Positions 1-8,180 are shown, numbered from the stretch's first letter. The stretch is 50,226 nucleotides of DNA from an uncultured Chlorobiaceae bacterium (GCA_903895195.1 CAITSZ010000048.1:1-50226), one strand, 5' to 3'. Numbers and translations are program-made. Notes: generated by a model from the letters alone, not told the origin.

Positions 1-1
1 C

Positions 2-1381
2 TACAGCGGGTTTGTGCATAGCGAGAACAGTGGAGTGCTGGGTGGTACGCTCTCGTATGCAGGTACATCGCAAAGCGCAATTAATGCTGCGAGCTATGTC
101 ATTACACCGGGTGGGTACACTTCCGGGAACTACGATATCAGCAACATCGATGGAACGATGACGATCAACAAGGCGCATTTGACGGTCAGTTCTGATAACC
201 AGAGCCGATTGTATGGATCATCAAATCCAATATTTACGCAAACGATAAGCGGGTTCGTCAATGGAGAGGGGAGTTCGGTAGTGAGTGGAACAGCAACAGG
301 AAGCAGCAGTTCTGATAACACGAGTGGAGTTGGTACTTATTCAATTTTGGGGAGTAGTGCAGGACTCAGTGCTTCGAACTATGATTTCGGCAGTCCGGTC
401 AATGGTTCTCTGACGATCAACAAGGCGCATTTGACGGTCAGTTCTGATAACCAGAGCCGATTGTATGGATCATCAAATCCGACTTTTACAGAAACGATAA
501 GCGGCTTTGTCAATGGAGAGGGTAATTCTGTCGTGAGCGGAACCGCCACAGGCAGCAGCGCCGCTGACAGCAAGACAGGAGTAGGCTCCTATGTCATCCT
601 GGGGAGTGCAAGCGGGTTAATGGCCGCAAATTATGATTTTACAACTGCAAACGGGTCGTTGACAATCAATCAGGCCCCTTTGACAGTAAAGACAGATAAT
701 CAGAACAGTCTTAATGCATCACCCAATTCCCCGCAAAATAATTCTTCTGGTTTTAGCAATGCTGAAAGTGGCTCAGTAGTTAGCGGTACACCTTTGGCAA
801 ATAATGGTTCTGCCAGTGGCAATAGCGATGCGGCGGGATCGGCAAAAGATACATCCTCAAGCACGCCAAAAAGCGACGGGTCAAGTACAGCAAAAGGGGA
901 TGTTTCAGGATCGACCAACAGTGATGCTTCAGGCACAGCGAAAAGCAGTTCGTCAAACTCGGCAAAAGGCGATGCGACAGGCACTGCAAAAAGTTCTTCA
1001 TCAAAGACAGCTAAAACCGATGCGGCAGGTTCACCGAAAGGTAACTCTTCGTCGAACGGGAACACCCCCTACGCCGGGCAAGGCAGGATGGGTATGACAA
1101 ATGGCATGCCTGGAGGATTCCAGAATATACCACCAGGAAGTATGGTCGAATCAAGCAGTATAATCGGGATTTCGGGAAGTCTTTCTCTCTCGAATGGCAA
1201 TCCATTGCCGGACAATCCGCTCTCTGCAGCCCCTCTTCCTTCCAGACAGCAGCAGCGAGTCAGCAGCCGTTCAAAGAAATCCAGCAGCTCAGGTGATGCT
1301 CAGAGTGAACCGTTCGCCCTTGGGGCGATGGGCGGAATGTACCTTTACACGGTGCTTCTGATGTTTAAAGGACGTTCCTGA
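2..1381 (+). CDS. MBG-repeat surface protein, C-terminal part (5' truncated by window edge)
   Basis: The reading frame is open from base 2, so the true start lies upstream. The visible part begins with the end of one repeat and contains two nearly identical units of about 84 residues (SSDNQSRLYGSSNP, then TISGFVNGEG, SVVSGTATGSS, GLxxxNYDF, GSLTINKAH). This is the pattern of MBG domains of large bacterial adhesins and filamentous-haemagglutinin-like proteins. A Ser/Ala/Lys/Thr-rich low-complexity stretch of roughly 100 residues follows, then a Gly/Met-rich segment and a short hydrophobic C-terminus (ALGAMGGMYLYTVLLMF) ending in KGRS. The repeats suggest an extracellular stalk; the tail could be a surface or secretion anchor, which is inference. 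No LPXTG or autotransporter barrel is visible. It converges on the exporter operon, with 8 nt between the stop codons. Confidence 0.75.
   Translation, partial: YSGFVHSENSGVLGGTLSYAGTSQSAINAASYVITPGGYTSGNYDISNIDGTMTINKAHLTVSSDNQSRLYGSSNPIFTQTISGFVNGEGSSVVSGTATGSSSSDNTSGVGTYSILGSSAGLSASNYDFGSPVNGSLTINKAHLTVSSDNQSRLYGSSNPTFTETISGFVNGEGNSVVSGTATGSSAADSKTGVGSYVILGSASGLMAANYDFTTANGSLTINQAPLTVKTDNQNSLNASPNSPQNNSSGFSNAESGSVVSGTPLANNGSASGNSDAAGSAKDTSSSTPKSDGSSTAKGDVSGSTNSDASGTAKSSSSNSAKGDATGTAKSSSSKTAKTDAAGSPKGNSSSNGNTPYAGQGRMGMTNGMPGGFQNIPPGSMVESSSIIGISGSLSLSNGNPLPDNPLSAAPLPSRQQQRVSSRSKKSSSSGDAQSEPFALGAMGGMYLYTVLLMFKGRS
159..480 (+). repeat. Direct repeat of 70 identical bases, 252-nt period, within the MBG gene
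   Basis: Bases 159-228 and 411-480 are identical over 70 nt. The offset of 252 nt equals 84 codons, so the repeat is in frame and marks the start of each MBG unit. Identity this high inside otherwise diverging units indicates recent duplication or ongoing recombination between units. Confidence 0.9.
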
Positions 1382-1389
1382 ACCTCACT

Positions 1390-2889
1390 TCAGTTGCTCA
1401 CTTTTCCGCCCATGGCAACGAAGAGTGCTGTGGTATCCTGCAGTTGCTGGGCCTCGGCCTGCAAGTAGCTGATTTTAGCCTTGTGATATTGGATATCAGT
1501 AACCATTACCTGAAGGTAGTTGGCTGTTCCTGCCTGGTAATTAGCCTTAAGAAGGTCTAACGCAAGGGTGGCGTCTTTGACAGCCTGAGCTTCAGTTTGC
1601 ATCAGTTCGCCGTCGTGTTCCAGAGCGCGCAGAATGTCAGCCACTTCGGCAAATGCAGCGAGAACAGTTTGCTTATAGCTGGCAAGACTCTGCTCGTAGG
1701 CATCAATTGCCGACCGACGTTGAGCCCTGAGCGTTCCGCCTTTAAATAACGGAGCCGTTACATTTCCTCCAAGGCTCCACAGATTACTGTTGTTGTTTAA
1801 CAGATTGCCCATCGTTTGACTGGCCTCACCATAACTGGCGTTGAGGGTAAAGCTGGGAAACAGGGCCGCCGTAGCTACGCCTATCCCTGCACTGGCTGCA
1901 TGCAGCTGGGCTTCGGCTGCCAGGATATCGGGGCGATGGCGAACCAGTTCTGAAGGGAGAGATAAAGGAAGCTGACGGGGGAGTGATATATCCGTTAAGA
2001 GAAGTGCATGTGGCTGAAATTCAGCGGGGCTCTTACCCTCAAGGGTAGCAAGCAGATGCTCAGCATGGCTTAACTTCTGGCGGAGTGGAGGCAGTGTGGC
2101 TTCAAGCGCTTTCAGCTGGAGGCGTAACGAGAGCACTGCTCCATAGTTGGTCATGCCGGCCTGGAATTGTTTTTCAGCAATAGTGATCTGATCTTTTTCA
2201 AGCGCAATCAATTGCAAGCTCTCATCAAGCTGTGCATGATAGGCAGCAATGGCTATAGAGGTGTTGACAATGTTTCCGGTGAGCATCATGTAGGTGCCTT
2301 GGGTAAGAGCCCTTTGCTGGTCTACCTGTGCCGCCAGACCTTCAACCGTACGGCGTTGTCCGCCGAAAATGTCGAGCGCGTAGCTTACAGAAGAGGAGAG
2401 TGTCGTCAAATTGAAGATAGTTGGCGGTAAAGAGCTGCCAATGGATGCAGGAGAGTTCTGCTGACGGACCTGGCCAAACGATGCACTGAGTTGCGGATAA
2501 AAAATGCCGGAACCTGCACGAAGGTTTTCCTGACTCTGCCTGAGGCGGGCCTCGGCTGCCTGCAGGCCGGGATTATCGGCCAGCCCGGCGCTTACAGCGG
2601 CATCCAGAGGCTTTGAATTGAAAGAGTTCCACCAGTTTGCTGCCGTATCGGCGCCATCTTCAAAGCGCTGCGAAATTCCATCAGCCCCTGCGATCTCTTT
2701 GGGGTCTCCATCATGGGTGTACCGGGTCTCTTTCGGTGCTTCCGGACGAACGAAGTCCGGGCCAACGGCACAGCCGGATAAAAGGAAAAGGGATATCCCG
2801 AATGAAGCCAGGAGAGCGCTGCCCCTGCGATAGCCCTTATTTGCAGTGCTATTTTTTGGGTGTACTATGTTTTTCACCAATGTAGACAT
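1390..2889 (-). CDS. Outer membrane efflux lipoprotein, NodT/TolC type
   Basis: About 499 residues, the usual size of OprM/NodT-type outer membrane channels. An N-terminal hydrophobic segment ends in a lipobox (LLSG-C, Cys40), followed by AVGPDFVRPEAP, the typical mature start of this family. Two long alpha-helical halves carry family signatures such as NWWNSF, AAEARLRQSQENLRAG and LVRHRPDILAAEAQLHAA. It should form the outer membrane exit duct for the ABC exporter encoded just upstream. I chose the ATG at 2889 because the longer start at 2895 is TTG. The start lies about 40 nt inside the adaptor gene, so the genes overlap and are probably translated together. It is the last gene of the four-gene operon. 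Confidence 0.9.
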   Translation of the reverse strand: MSTLVKNIVHPKNSTANKGYRRGSALLASFGISLFLLSGCAVGPDFVRPEAPKETRYTHDGDPKEIAGADGISQRFEDGADTAANWWNSFNSKPLDAAVSAGLADNPGLQAAEARLRQSQENLRAGSGIFYPQLSASFGQVRQQNSPASIGSSLPPTIFNLTTLSSSVSYALDIFGGQRRTVEGLAAQVDQQRALTQGTYMMLTGNIVNTSIAIAAYHAQLDESLQLIALEKDQITIAEKQFQAGMTNYGAVLSLRLQLKALEATLPPLRQKLSHAEHLLATLEGKSPAEFQPHALLLTDISLPRQLPLSLPSELVRHRPDILAAEAQLHAASAGIGVATAALFPSFTLNASYGEASQTMGNLLNNNSNLWSLGGNVTAPLFKGGTLRAQRRSAIDAYEQSLASYKQTVLAAFAEVADILRALEHDGELMQTEAQAVKDATLALDLLKANYQAGTANYLQVMVTDIQYHKAKISYLQAEAQQLQDTTALFVAMGGKVSN

Positions 2890-3796
2890 CAACAAGTTGG
2901 CCAGGATAGATTACGACACCTTTTCGGTTTTCAAAACTGAAAATAACCGGTAGAACCCGCACATCCACCCGCTCCGCTCTCTGACTTGAGAGTTGAATCT
3001 TTGGGGTGACATTTGGCTGTATTCTCACAAATTTCAAGGGAATATTGATATCGGTACCATGGATAAACATCCGCGCTTCAATAGCAGCCGGATTGGGAAT
3101 CCTGTGAATCAGTATCTCATCAATGTAACAGCGGACAGCAAGATCGCCCTCGGTATTTCCCAACACCATAACCGGTCGAAACGCTCCGGTATAGCTGCTG
3201 TAGACACCCTGGCTTGAAATATAACTGCCGACAGCAGTGTTAACCGATAAAACAGTGCCCTCAGAAAGTGCTTTAATGGAATACTTTGCCAAAAGTGCGT
3301 TGGCCGCCTCGTACTGCTTTTGAGCAAGCTCCAGGCCGGCCTTTGCTCCTCTGGATGCATTTTCAGCGGTATCGAGAGCATCTTTGCTGACTGAGCGGGA
3401 ATCAAGCGCTGAAGAGGTTTTAAGTTTGCCGTACTGATCCTGCAGGTTTTTGCTTGTAGCTCTTGCTACCTCAATCTGCGCTTTTGCCGATGCAGTTGTG
3501 GCCCGCTGCACGGAGTCGTCCAGAATCAGCAAGGGGGTTCCTGCCTTTACGTGCTGGCCTTCAGCCACCAATATTTTTACCACCGTACCTGGAACTTCAG
3601 GATAGAGGTTGATATTTTCTCCACTGGCCTGAGGCGTTTCCACAATGCCGTTGGCATAAATCCCCTTGGCATAAGGATTTGATGCGGGTTTGAAAGCTGG
3701 TGGCTGAGGTTTTGCCGGTATCCCTGTAATATAGGCACTACCGATAGCGAGCATAACTCCGAGTATGGCAAATCCGATTAAGAGTTTATTTCTCAT
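2849..3796 (-). CDS. HlyD/DevB-type periplasmic adaptor of an ABC exporter
   Basis: 315 residues with one N-terminal membrane anchor (LLIGFAILGVMLAIGSAYITG), as expected of membrane fusion proteins. A biotinyl-lipoyl-like half (VPGTVVKILVAEGQHVKAGTPLLIL) is followed by a coiled-coil hairpin rich in Ala/Glu/Lys, then the second lipoyl half (LAKYSIKALSEGTVLSVN) and a beta domain (ENRKGVVIYPGQLVDVYI). It would bridge the inner membrane permease/ATPase and the outer membrane channel. Its ATG overlaps the TGA of the ATPase gene as ATGA (4-nt overlap), a sign of translational coupling. Substrate unknown. The set resembles DevB-DevC-DevA exporters of cyanobacteria more than MacAB, because the permease is short. 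Confidence 0.88.
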   Translation of the reverse strand: MRNKLLIGFAILGVMLAIGSAYITGIPAKPQPPAFKPASNPYAKGIYANGIVETPQASGENINLYPEVPGTVVKILVAEGQHVKAGTPLLILDDSVQRATTASAKAQIEVARATSKNLQDQYGKLKTSSALDSRSVSKDALDTAENASRGAKAGLELAQKQYEAANALLAKYSIKALSEGTVLSVNTAVGSYISSQGVYSSYTGAFRPVMVLGNTEGDLAVRCYIDEILIHRIPNPAAIEARMFIHGTDINIPLKFVRIQPNVTPKIQLSSQRAERVDVRVLPVIFSFENRKGVVIYPGQLVDVYIGEKHSTPKK

Positions 3797-4497
3797 GCGT
3801 CCTGTTGTGTGTTGCGTTCAAAGTCGGTTATTTTTCCATCTTCCATCTTCATGATGGCGTCTGCATACTCATAGATTCGATTGTCATGCGTCACAATAAT
3901 GACGCACCGGTCGGGGTTGAGGATTTTTGTTTTGATGAACTCCACGATTTTTTTCCCTGTATCGCCGTCAAGGGAGGCGGTAGGCTCATCAAAGATGAGG
4001 ATATCGGGCTGGCCTGCAATAGCCCTGGCAATTGCGACGCGCTGCTGCTCGCCACCGCTAAGCTTTACCGGTGGAAGCTGAGCTCTATCCTTAAGCCCGA
4101 CAATATCCAGGTACTCCAAGGCAACTCTAATGGCTTCATTCCATTGCATTTTTTTCAGTATCAGGGGAATCGCCACGTTTTCGACCGTAGTCAGGCGAGG
4201 AAATAGATGGTAATCCTGAAACACAAAACCGATTTTGTGCAGGCGGAGATCAGCAATATCATCACTTTTCATCTGCCAGATATCTTTACCCTCTACCAGA
4301 ACACTGCCTTCGTTTGGTTTGAGAATGCCCGAAATCATGCTGAGCAACGTTGTCTTGCCGCTGCCTGACGGGCCGACGATATAGAGAAGCTCTCCAAAGT
4401 CAGCCTCGAAACTTGCGTTCTTCACTGCGGTGGTTTTCGTCTCTCCCTGGCCAAACCACTTTATCAACCCGTTGGCCTTTATGGCTGCATTTCCCAT
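3793..4497 (-). CDS. ABC transporter ATP-binding protein, LolD/MacB/DevA type
   Basis: 234 residues, a complete ABC ATPase. Walker A is GPSGSGKT, the Q-loop region reads FVFQDYHLFPRLT, the signature is LSGGEQQR, Walker B is ILIFDEPTASLD and the H-loop lies in VIIVTHDNRI. The sequence style (VENVAIPL, ARAIAGQPDIL) is that of the LolD/MacB/DevA group, which power lipoprotein release or tripartite export rather than import. It lies 2 nt after the permease gene and overlaps the adaptor gene by 4 nt, so the three should be made in matched amounts. Confidence 0.92.
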   Translation of the reverse strand: MGNAAIKANGLIKWFGQGETKTTAVKNASFEADFGELLYIVGPSGSGKTTLLSMISGILKPNEGSVLVEGKDIWQMKSDDIADLRLHKIGFVFQDYHLFPRLTTVENVAIPLILKKMQWNEAIRVALEYLDIVGLKDRAQLPPVKLSGGEQQRVAIARAIAGQPDILIFDEPTASLDGDTGKKIVEFIKTKILNPDRCVIIVTHDNRIYEYADAIMKMEDGKITDFERNTQQDA

Positions 4498-4499
4498 AG

Positions 4500-5636
4500 T
4501 CAGCCTCTGAAAATATCAAACGGTTGTATCTGCAGGACTTTGCGAACCCCGATATAACTGGAAACTCCAGCCATAATGAGCACCATAAAAAATGCAAAGG
4601 TGAGATTGAAATAGGTAACCTGCGCAGCGTAGCTTGGCAGGCGGAGTTTGGCAAGTATCATAAGGCCTGAGGCCAGCCCGACACCGATTCCATAGCCGAG
4701 AAGCGCCGTAAATGATGCCTGAAAAAGAATCATGGTTACAAGCTCATGGCCTTTGGCTCCAATTGCTTTCAAGGCGCCGAAGCGCTCCATGTTTTCAAGG
4801 ATAAAGGTATAGAATGTCTGGCCGGAGATTGAAAGACCCACTATAAAGCTGATAGCGGTCATCATCAGCACGTTCATGCCCATGCCGGTCTGGTAGGTAT
4901 AAAAATCAGAGATTTTTCCGACAAACTGATCGCGGGTCAGTGCCTGATAGCCAAGTTTTTTGACCTGCTGCTGAATAAAAGGGATATCGGCTTCACTTTT
5001 CGGCTCAATCAGGATATATGAAGTCGTAAAGCGCATCGAAGGAATGTAGGTGATCGCCCTGTTATAGGTTGTGTAAACCGTAGGTATGCCGAAAAGACCT
5101 CCAGTGGCAACTTTTGCCAGACCGACGACGAGTCCGCGATGATCGTTTATTTCAAATTCGGTGCCAATGACGGGATTTTCAAGCTTTTTGAATTCCGCAT
5201 CCTTGACCACAAAAAAGGCTGATTCCGCATAGATATCCTCAATCTTTCCTTCTATCAATTCAGGTCTGCCATAGAGGGTGGCGTCATCAAGTCCGATAAC
5301 AGATACTGCCTGATAAGCGCCGCTTTTAAGCTTTACCAGCGCGTTGCCAAAGTAGATGGGTACGGCATACTTTACGCCATCAATACTCCTTGTCTTGGAA
5401 AGGACATAGTCAGGCATGGGAATGCTGCTCGTGGCGTTGTTCACAGCCGGGTCCATAACCCAGATTTTTGCCCCTATATTATAAACGGATGCTGATGAGC
5501 GTGCTAATATGCCGGAAAACATCGACATCATCATGATCATCAGAAAGACAGCGAAGGTAATGCCGACTAAAAGGGCGATAAACTTGCTCCTGTCATTGAC
5601 AAGAAGCTTCAATGCGATTTTAAGAATTCCTGACAC
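4500..5636 (-). CDS. ABC exporter permease, DevC/FtsX-MacB type
   Basis: 378 residues with an N-terminal membrane segment (FIALLVGITFAVFLMIMMMS), a large periplasmic domain of about 210 residues, then three membrane segments at the C-terminus including GLSISGQTFYTFILENMERFGALKAIGA and the final VLQIQPFDIFRG. This is the MacB-core/FtsX permease layout, and the N-terminal KLLVNDRSKF and IWVMDP fit DevC-type permeases. The start is GTG at 5636, preceded by an AGGTGA-like ribosome site. It is the first gene of the exporter operon. A 300-nt AT-rich gap separates it from the divergent MarR gene, whose product could regulate it, although I found no shared operator on this side. Confidence 0.88.
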   Translation of the reverse strand: MSGILKIALKLLVNDRSKFIALLVGITFAVFLMIMMMSMFSGILARSSASVYNIGAKIWVMDPAVNNATSSIPMPDYVLSKTRSIDGVKYAVPIYFGNALVKLKSGAYQAVSVIGLDDATLYGRPELIEGKIEDIYAESAFFVVKDAEFKKLENPVIGTEFEINDHRGLVVGLAKVATGGLFGIPTVYTTYNRAITYIPSMRFTTSYILIEPKSEADIPFIQQQVKKLGYQALTRDQFVGKISDFYTYQTGMGMNVLMMTAISFIVGLSISGQTFYTFILENMERFGALKAIGAKGHELVTMILFQASFTALLGYGIGVGLASGLMILAKLRLPSYAAQVTYFNLTFAFFMVLIMAGVSSYIGVRKVLQIQPFDIFRG

Positions 5637-5936
5637 TTGCGTTCACCTGTTGTTATTTCCTAATATTATAAGGGTATACCAATAATTAACCGCGACCTCT
5701 AATTATAAGTTTATCATCTGTGTCAATCAAGCAGATTGTTTTTTTTGTTGTTCTCTGCTATTCATCTCTTGTATTGGTTGAGACGCTCATTTTTTTTTCC
5801 CTTGCGCAGGAATTTCAACTTTTTTTAAGGGAACTGCATAAGTCAAGAATGAAAGTTGGAATGAGAGAAATATGTTTGGATTGATAATTCTTTTTATTAG
5901 CTTAATGTTGAGACATTTAATGTTGGTATTAATTAT
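5637..5936. other. Divergent intergenic region between exporter operon and marR
   Basis: 300 nt, AT-rich, no gene seen. It must hold the promoter of the minus-strand exporter operon at its left end and that of the MarR gene at its right end. The only clear pattern is the pair of direct repeats at 5902-5926, next to the MarR start. Confidence 0.6.
5902..5926 (+). promoter_or_regulatory. Candidate MarR operator, two direct TTAATGTTGR copies
   Basis: TTAATGTTGA at 5902-5911 and TTAATGTTGG at 5917-5926, with starts 15 nt apart, end 10 nt before the MarR ATG. The inverse sequence TCAACATTAA occurs again at 6426-6435, upstream of the YceI gene. This suggests a binding site for the MarR protein controlling both genes. 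The binding itself is inference. Confidence 0.45.
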
Positions 5937-6404
5937 ATGCGTACTGGAGTGGCTTCATATTCGGATAGTGAGCAAAGGGCTTTGAGCGCTTATACCAAGT
6001 TAATGCGGGCTGCTGAATCGGTAACTGGACGGACGAGCCGTATTCTTGCCGCTTTTAATCTTTCGGTCAGCCAGTTTGGAGTGCTTGAGGTTCTCTTTCA
6101 TAAAGGTTCTCTTTGCCAGAGCGAACTTGCCGCAAAGATTTTAAAAAGCACCGGCAATATTACCATGGTTATTGATAACCTGGAGAAGCGCAATCTGGTG
6201 AGGCGGGAGCGTGACATGGATGACAGGCGTTTTATAGCCATTCATCTGACCGAATCGGGGCATGAGCTGATTGAGCAGGTTTTTCCTTCTGTTATGGCGG
6301 CCATTGTCAATGAGATGAGCATCCTTAAAGAGAGCGAACAGGATGAGTTGGCAAAACTTTGCCGTTTCATCGGCCTGCAGGAAGAGAGGGGGCCGGAGAT
6401 TTGA
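5937..6404 (+). CDS. MarR-family transcriptional regulator
   Basis: 155 residues, the normal MarR length. N-terminal dimer helix (AYTKLMRAAESVTGRT), then a winged helix: SQFGVLEVLFHKG, CQSELAAKILKSTGNITMVIDNLEKR with the recognition helix, and the wing VRRERDMDDRRFIAIHLTESG, which holds the typical DxRR motif. The C-terminal helix closes the dimer. It should be a dimeric DNA-binding repressor or activator responding to a small ligand. The ATG at 5937 has no good ribosome site. The downstream neighbour is a YceI protein, and the divergent neighbour is an exporter, the commonest type of MarR target. Candidate operators lie at 5902-5926 and 6426-6435. Confidence 0.9.
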   Translation: MRTGVASYSDSEQRALSAYTKLMRAAESVTGRTSRILAAFNLSVSQFGVLEVLFHKGSLCQSELAAKILKSTGNITMVIDNLEKRNLVRRERDMDDRRFIAIHLTESGHELIEQVFPSVMAAIVNEMSILKESEQDELAKLCRFIGLQEERGPEI

Positions 6405-6425
6405 TTTTTTTTTCAATCATATAGT

Positions 6426-6435
6426 TCAACATTAA
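6426..6435 (-). promoter_or_regulatory. Candidate MarR operator upstream of yceI
   Basis: TCAACATTAA is the exact reverse complement of the TTAATGTTGA copy before the MarR gene. It lies 39 nt before the YceI start codon and is embedded in the loose palindrome GTTCAACATTAAACAAC (6424-6440). Confidence 0.4.
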
Positions 6436-6473
6436 ACAACTTTACTGTCAATCAAAAAATAAGGAGATACAGC

Positions 6474-7076
6474 ATGAGAAGAAATAGCGCAAAGGCAATG
6501 CTCATTGCAGCAATTATGGCCACACCCTCCCTCGGTATGGCGACAGAGTGGAATATTGATGCTGATCACTCAAATGTCGGGTTCAGTGTCAGTCATCTTA
6601 TGGTGTCGCATGTAAAGGGTAACTTCAACAAGTATAGCGGCGTTGTTGATATCAACGATAAAGATATCACGAAATCCAGTGTCAACGTTACTATCGATGC
6701 TGCATCTATCAACACGAACGTTCAGAAGCGTGACGAGCATTTGAAGAGTGCAGATTTCTTTGATGTCGCCAAATATCCGACGTTGAGCTTTGTTTCCAAA
6801 AAATGGACTAAGGCTGCCAAGGGCGCATTGAAGGTTACTGGAGATCTTACGATCCATGGTGTTACCAAACCGGTAGTTCTTACTGTGGCCCCGTTCTCCA
6901 GGGAGAGCAAGGATCCATGGGGTAATACAAGACGCGGAACTTCGGCAAGCACAACCATCAATCGCAAGGATTATGGGCTGGTCTGGAACCAGGCGCTCGA
7001 AACGGGCGGAGTGGCAGTTGGCGAAGATGTCAATATTTCGCTGGACGTGGAATTGGTGAAGGCGAAGATTAAATAG
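6474..7076 (+). CDS. YceI-family periplasmic lipid-binding protein
   Basis: 200 residues. A signal peptide (KAMLIAAIMATPSLGMA) is followed by the complete YceI beta-barrel: EWNIDADHSNVGFSVSHLMV at the start, then GNFNKYSGVVDIN, AASINTNVQKRDEHLKSADFFD, KYPTLSFVSKKW, VTGDLTIHGVTKPV and the DYGLVWNQALETGGVAVGEDV end. Family members bind isoprenoid or other amphiphilic lipids in a lipocalin-like barrel in the periplasm, so a role with quinone or carotenoid-type lipids is possible but unproven. A strong ribosome site (AAGGAG, 8 nt before the ATG) sets the start. It probably shares MarR control with the gene upstream. Confidence 0.92.
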   Translation: MRRNSAKAMLIAAIMATPSLGMATEWNIDADHSNVGFSVSHLMVSHVKGNFNKYSGVVDINDKDITKSSVNVTIDAASINTNVQKRDEHLKSADFFDVAKYPTLSFVSKKWTKAAKGALKVTGDLTIHGVTKPVVLTVAPFSRESKDPWGNTRRGTSASTTINRKDYGLVWNQALETGGVAVGEDVNISLDVELVKAKIK

Positions 7077-7087
7077 TTGGCAGATTT

Positions 7088-7236
7088 CTGAGTGCTGAGT
7101 GCTGAGTGCTGAGTTAAGAGAGTTGGCGGTGGGGAAGAGAGATTCCTCACAGGAGTTCGGGATGACTTGGGTTGGCGCAGTTGTTTGGTCAGCGAAAAGT
7201 ATTGATTGCCAACTGCCAGCTGCCAACTGCCAACTT
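7088..7236 (+). repeat. Composite dispersed repeat, left of the LigB gene
   Basis: The region starts with GAGTGCT heptamers (7088-7114, more than three units). It continues with TAAGAGAGTTGGCGGTGG (7115-7132), a CTC-rich part ending in CGGGATGAC (7158-7166), and then inverted TTGGCAG-type units (7204-7236, read as TGCCAACTGCC). The same pieces recur at 8058-8180 and inside four kinase genes between 34 and 48 kb. The minus strand gives a long open frame here that I judge spurious. Confidence 0.8.
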
Positions 7237-7265
7237 AAGTGTGGAATCTTAAATGGAGAGGTGCG

Positions 7266-8045
7266 ATGGGTGGGGTGATGCCGGGTGTGTTTCTGGGGCA
7301 TGGCAATCCGATGAATGCTATTCAGTCTAATGCATTTACTGAAGGCTGGCGGTTGTTGGGGGAAAGCATACCGCGACCTGAGGCGATTCTTGCCATATCA
7401 GCTCACTGGTACGGTCCTGACCTGGCGGTTTCGGGAAGCGTTTCTCCTGAAACCATGCATGACTTTTATGGGTTTCCAAGGGAACTGTTTGAGGTAACCT
7501 GGCCGGCGCCTGGAAGTCCGGAGCTTGCCGAACGTGTCCGTAAGCTTCTAAAGCCTAATGAGGTGCGTTTTGATGCTCACCGGGGTCTTGACCATGGTGC
7601 GTGGGCGGTGCTCTGCCATCTCTATCCGAAGGCTGATATTCCTGTTGTTCAGCTCAGCATTGATAACAGGATGCCACCCCGGTTTCATTATGAGATCGGC
7701 CGGCTACTTCAGCCGCTTCGCGAAGAGGGTGTGCTCGTTGTCGGTAGCGGCAATATTGTTCATAACCTTGGGGCGTATGATTGGGAAAATGAAAACACAG
7801 CGCCTTTCGACTGGGCTCTTCGATTTGAAACTGCCACTAGAAAACTGATGCTTGAAGGCAAAGATCTTGAAGTTGCTGATTACGCTATCCTGGGAAATGA
7901 TGCAAGGCTTTCGGTGCCATCTCCTGACCATTTTCTGCCTCTGCTCTATGTGCTCGGGTTACGTAAAGAGCATGAGCATGTGAGCTTTCCTGTTGAGGGA
8001 ATTGTTGGAGGGGCGCTGTCGATGCTTTCTTTAAAAGTAGGATAG
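7266..8045 (+). CDS. LigB-family extradiol dioxygenase (4,5-DOPA dioxygenase-like, YgiD type)
   Basis: About 259 residues, the size of the YgiD/DODA group of class III extradiol ring-cleaving dioxygenases. The metal ligands expected for this family are in GVFLGHGNPMNAI (first His), ILAISAHWYG (second His) and LYVLG near the end; the conserved LDHGAWAVLCHLYP and GSGNIVHNLG carry the remaining active-site His residues. The reaction class is O2-dependent opening of a catechol ring using Zn or Fe; the true substrate is unknown. I chose the ATG at 7266, which follows GGAGAGG; longer starts (GTG at 7239) run into the repeat region. The gene is bracketed by related dispersed repeats on both sides. 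Confidence 0.85.
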   Translation: MGGVMPGVFLGHGNPMNAIQSNAFTEGWRLLGESIPRPEAILAISAHWYGPDLAVSGSVSPETMHDFYGFPRELFEVTWPAPGSPELAERVRKLLKPNEVRFDAHRGLDHGAWAVLCHLYPKADIPVVQLSIDNRMPPRFHYEIGRLLQPLREEGVLVVGSGNIVHNLGAYDWENENTAPFDWALRFETATRKLMLEGKDLEVADYAILGNDARLSVPSPDHFLPLLYVLGLRKEHEHVSFPVEGIVGGALSMLSLKVG

Positions 8046-8057
8046 TGCCGAGTGAAA

Positions 8058-8180
8058 AAGTTGGCAGTGGGCAGTCTGGAGTTGGCAAATGAAGATAAGA
8101 GAGTTGGCAGTTGGCAGTTGGCAAGTGAAGATAAGAGAGTTGGCAGTGGGGAAGATAGAGGCCTCCTCTGTCGGGATGAC
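8058..8180 (+). repeat. Composite dispersed repeat, right of the LigB gene
   Basis: TTGGCAG units are interrupted by AAGTGAAGATAAGAGAG. The stretch 8081-8111 is repeated almost exactly at 8117-8147 (36-nt period). Bases 8132-8180 then match 7115-7166 in order (TAAGAGAGTTGGC, TGGGGAAGA, CGGGATGAC). The order is therefore the same as in the left copy, as a direct repeat about 1 kb away. Confidence 0.8.

Noticed and set aside
6570-7301. Minus-strand open frame of 243 residues over the YceI gene and the repeat region
   Set aside because: It is antisense to the well-supported YceI gene, and its N-terminal half is just the translated dispersed repeat (LAAGSWQ, IPNSCEESL, STQHSE), a common source of false genes.
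8058-8150. Possible CRISPR-like array of TTGGCAG units
   Set aside because: Units are too short and partly contiguous, there are no unique spacers of even length, and the same units lie inside genes; no cas genes were seen.
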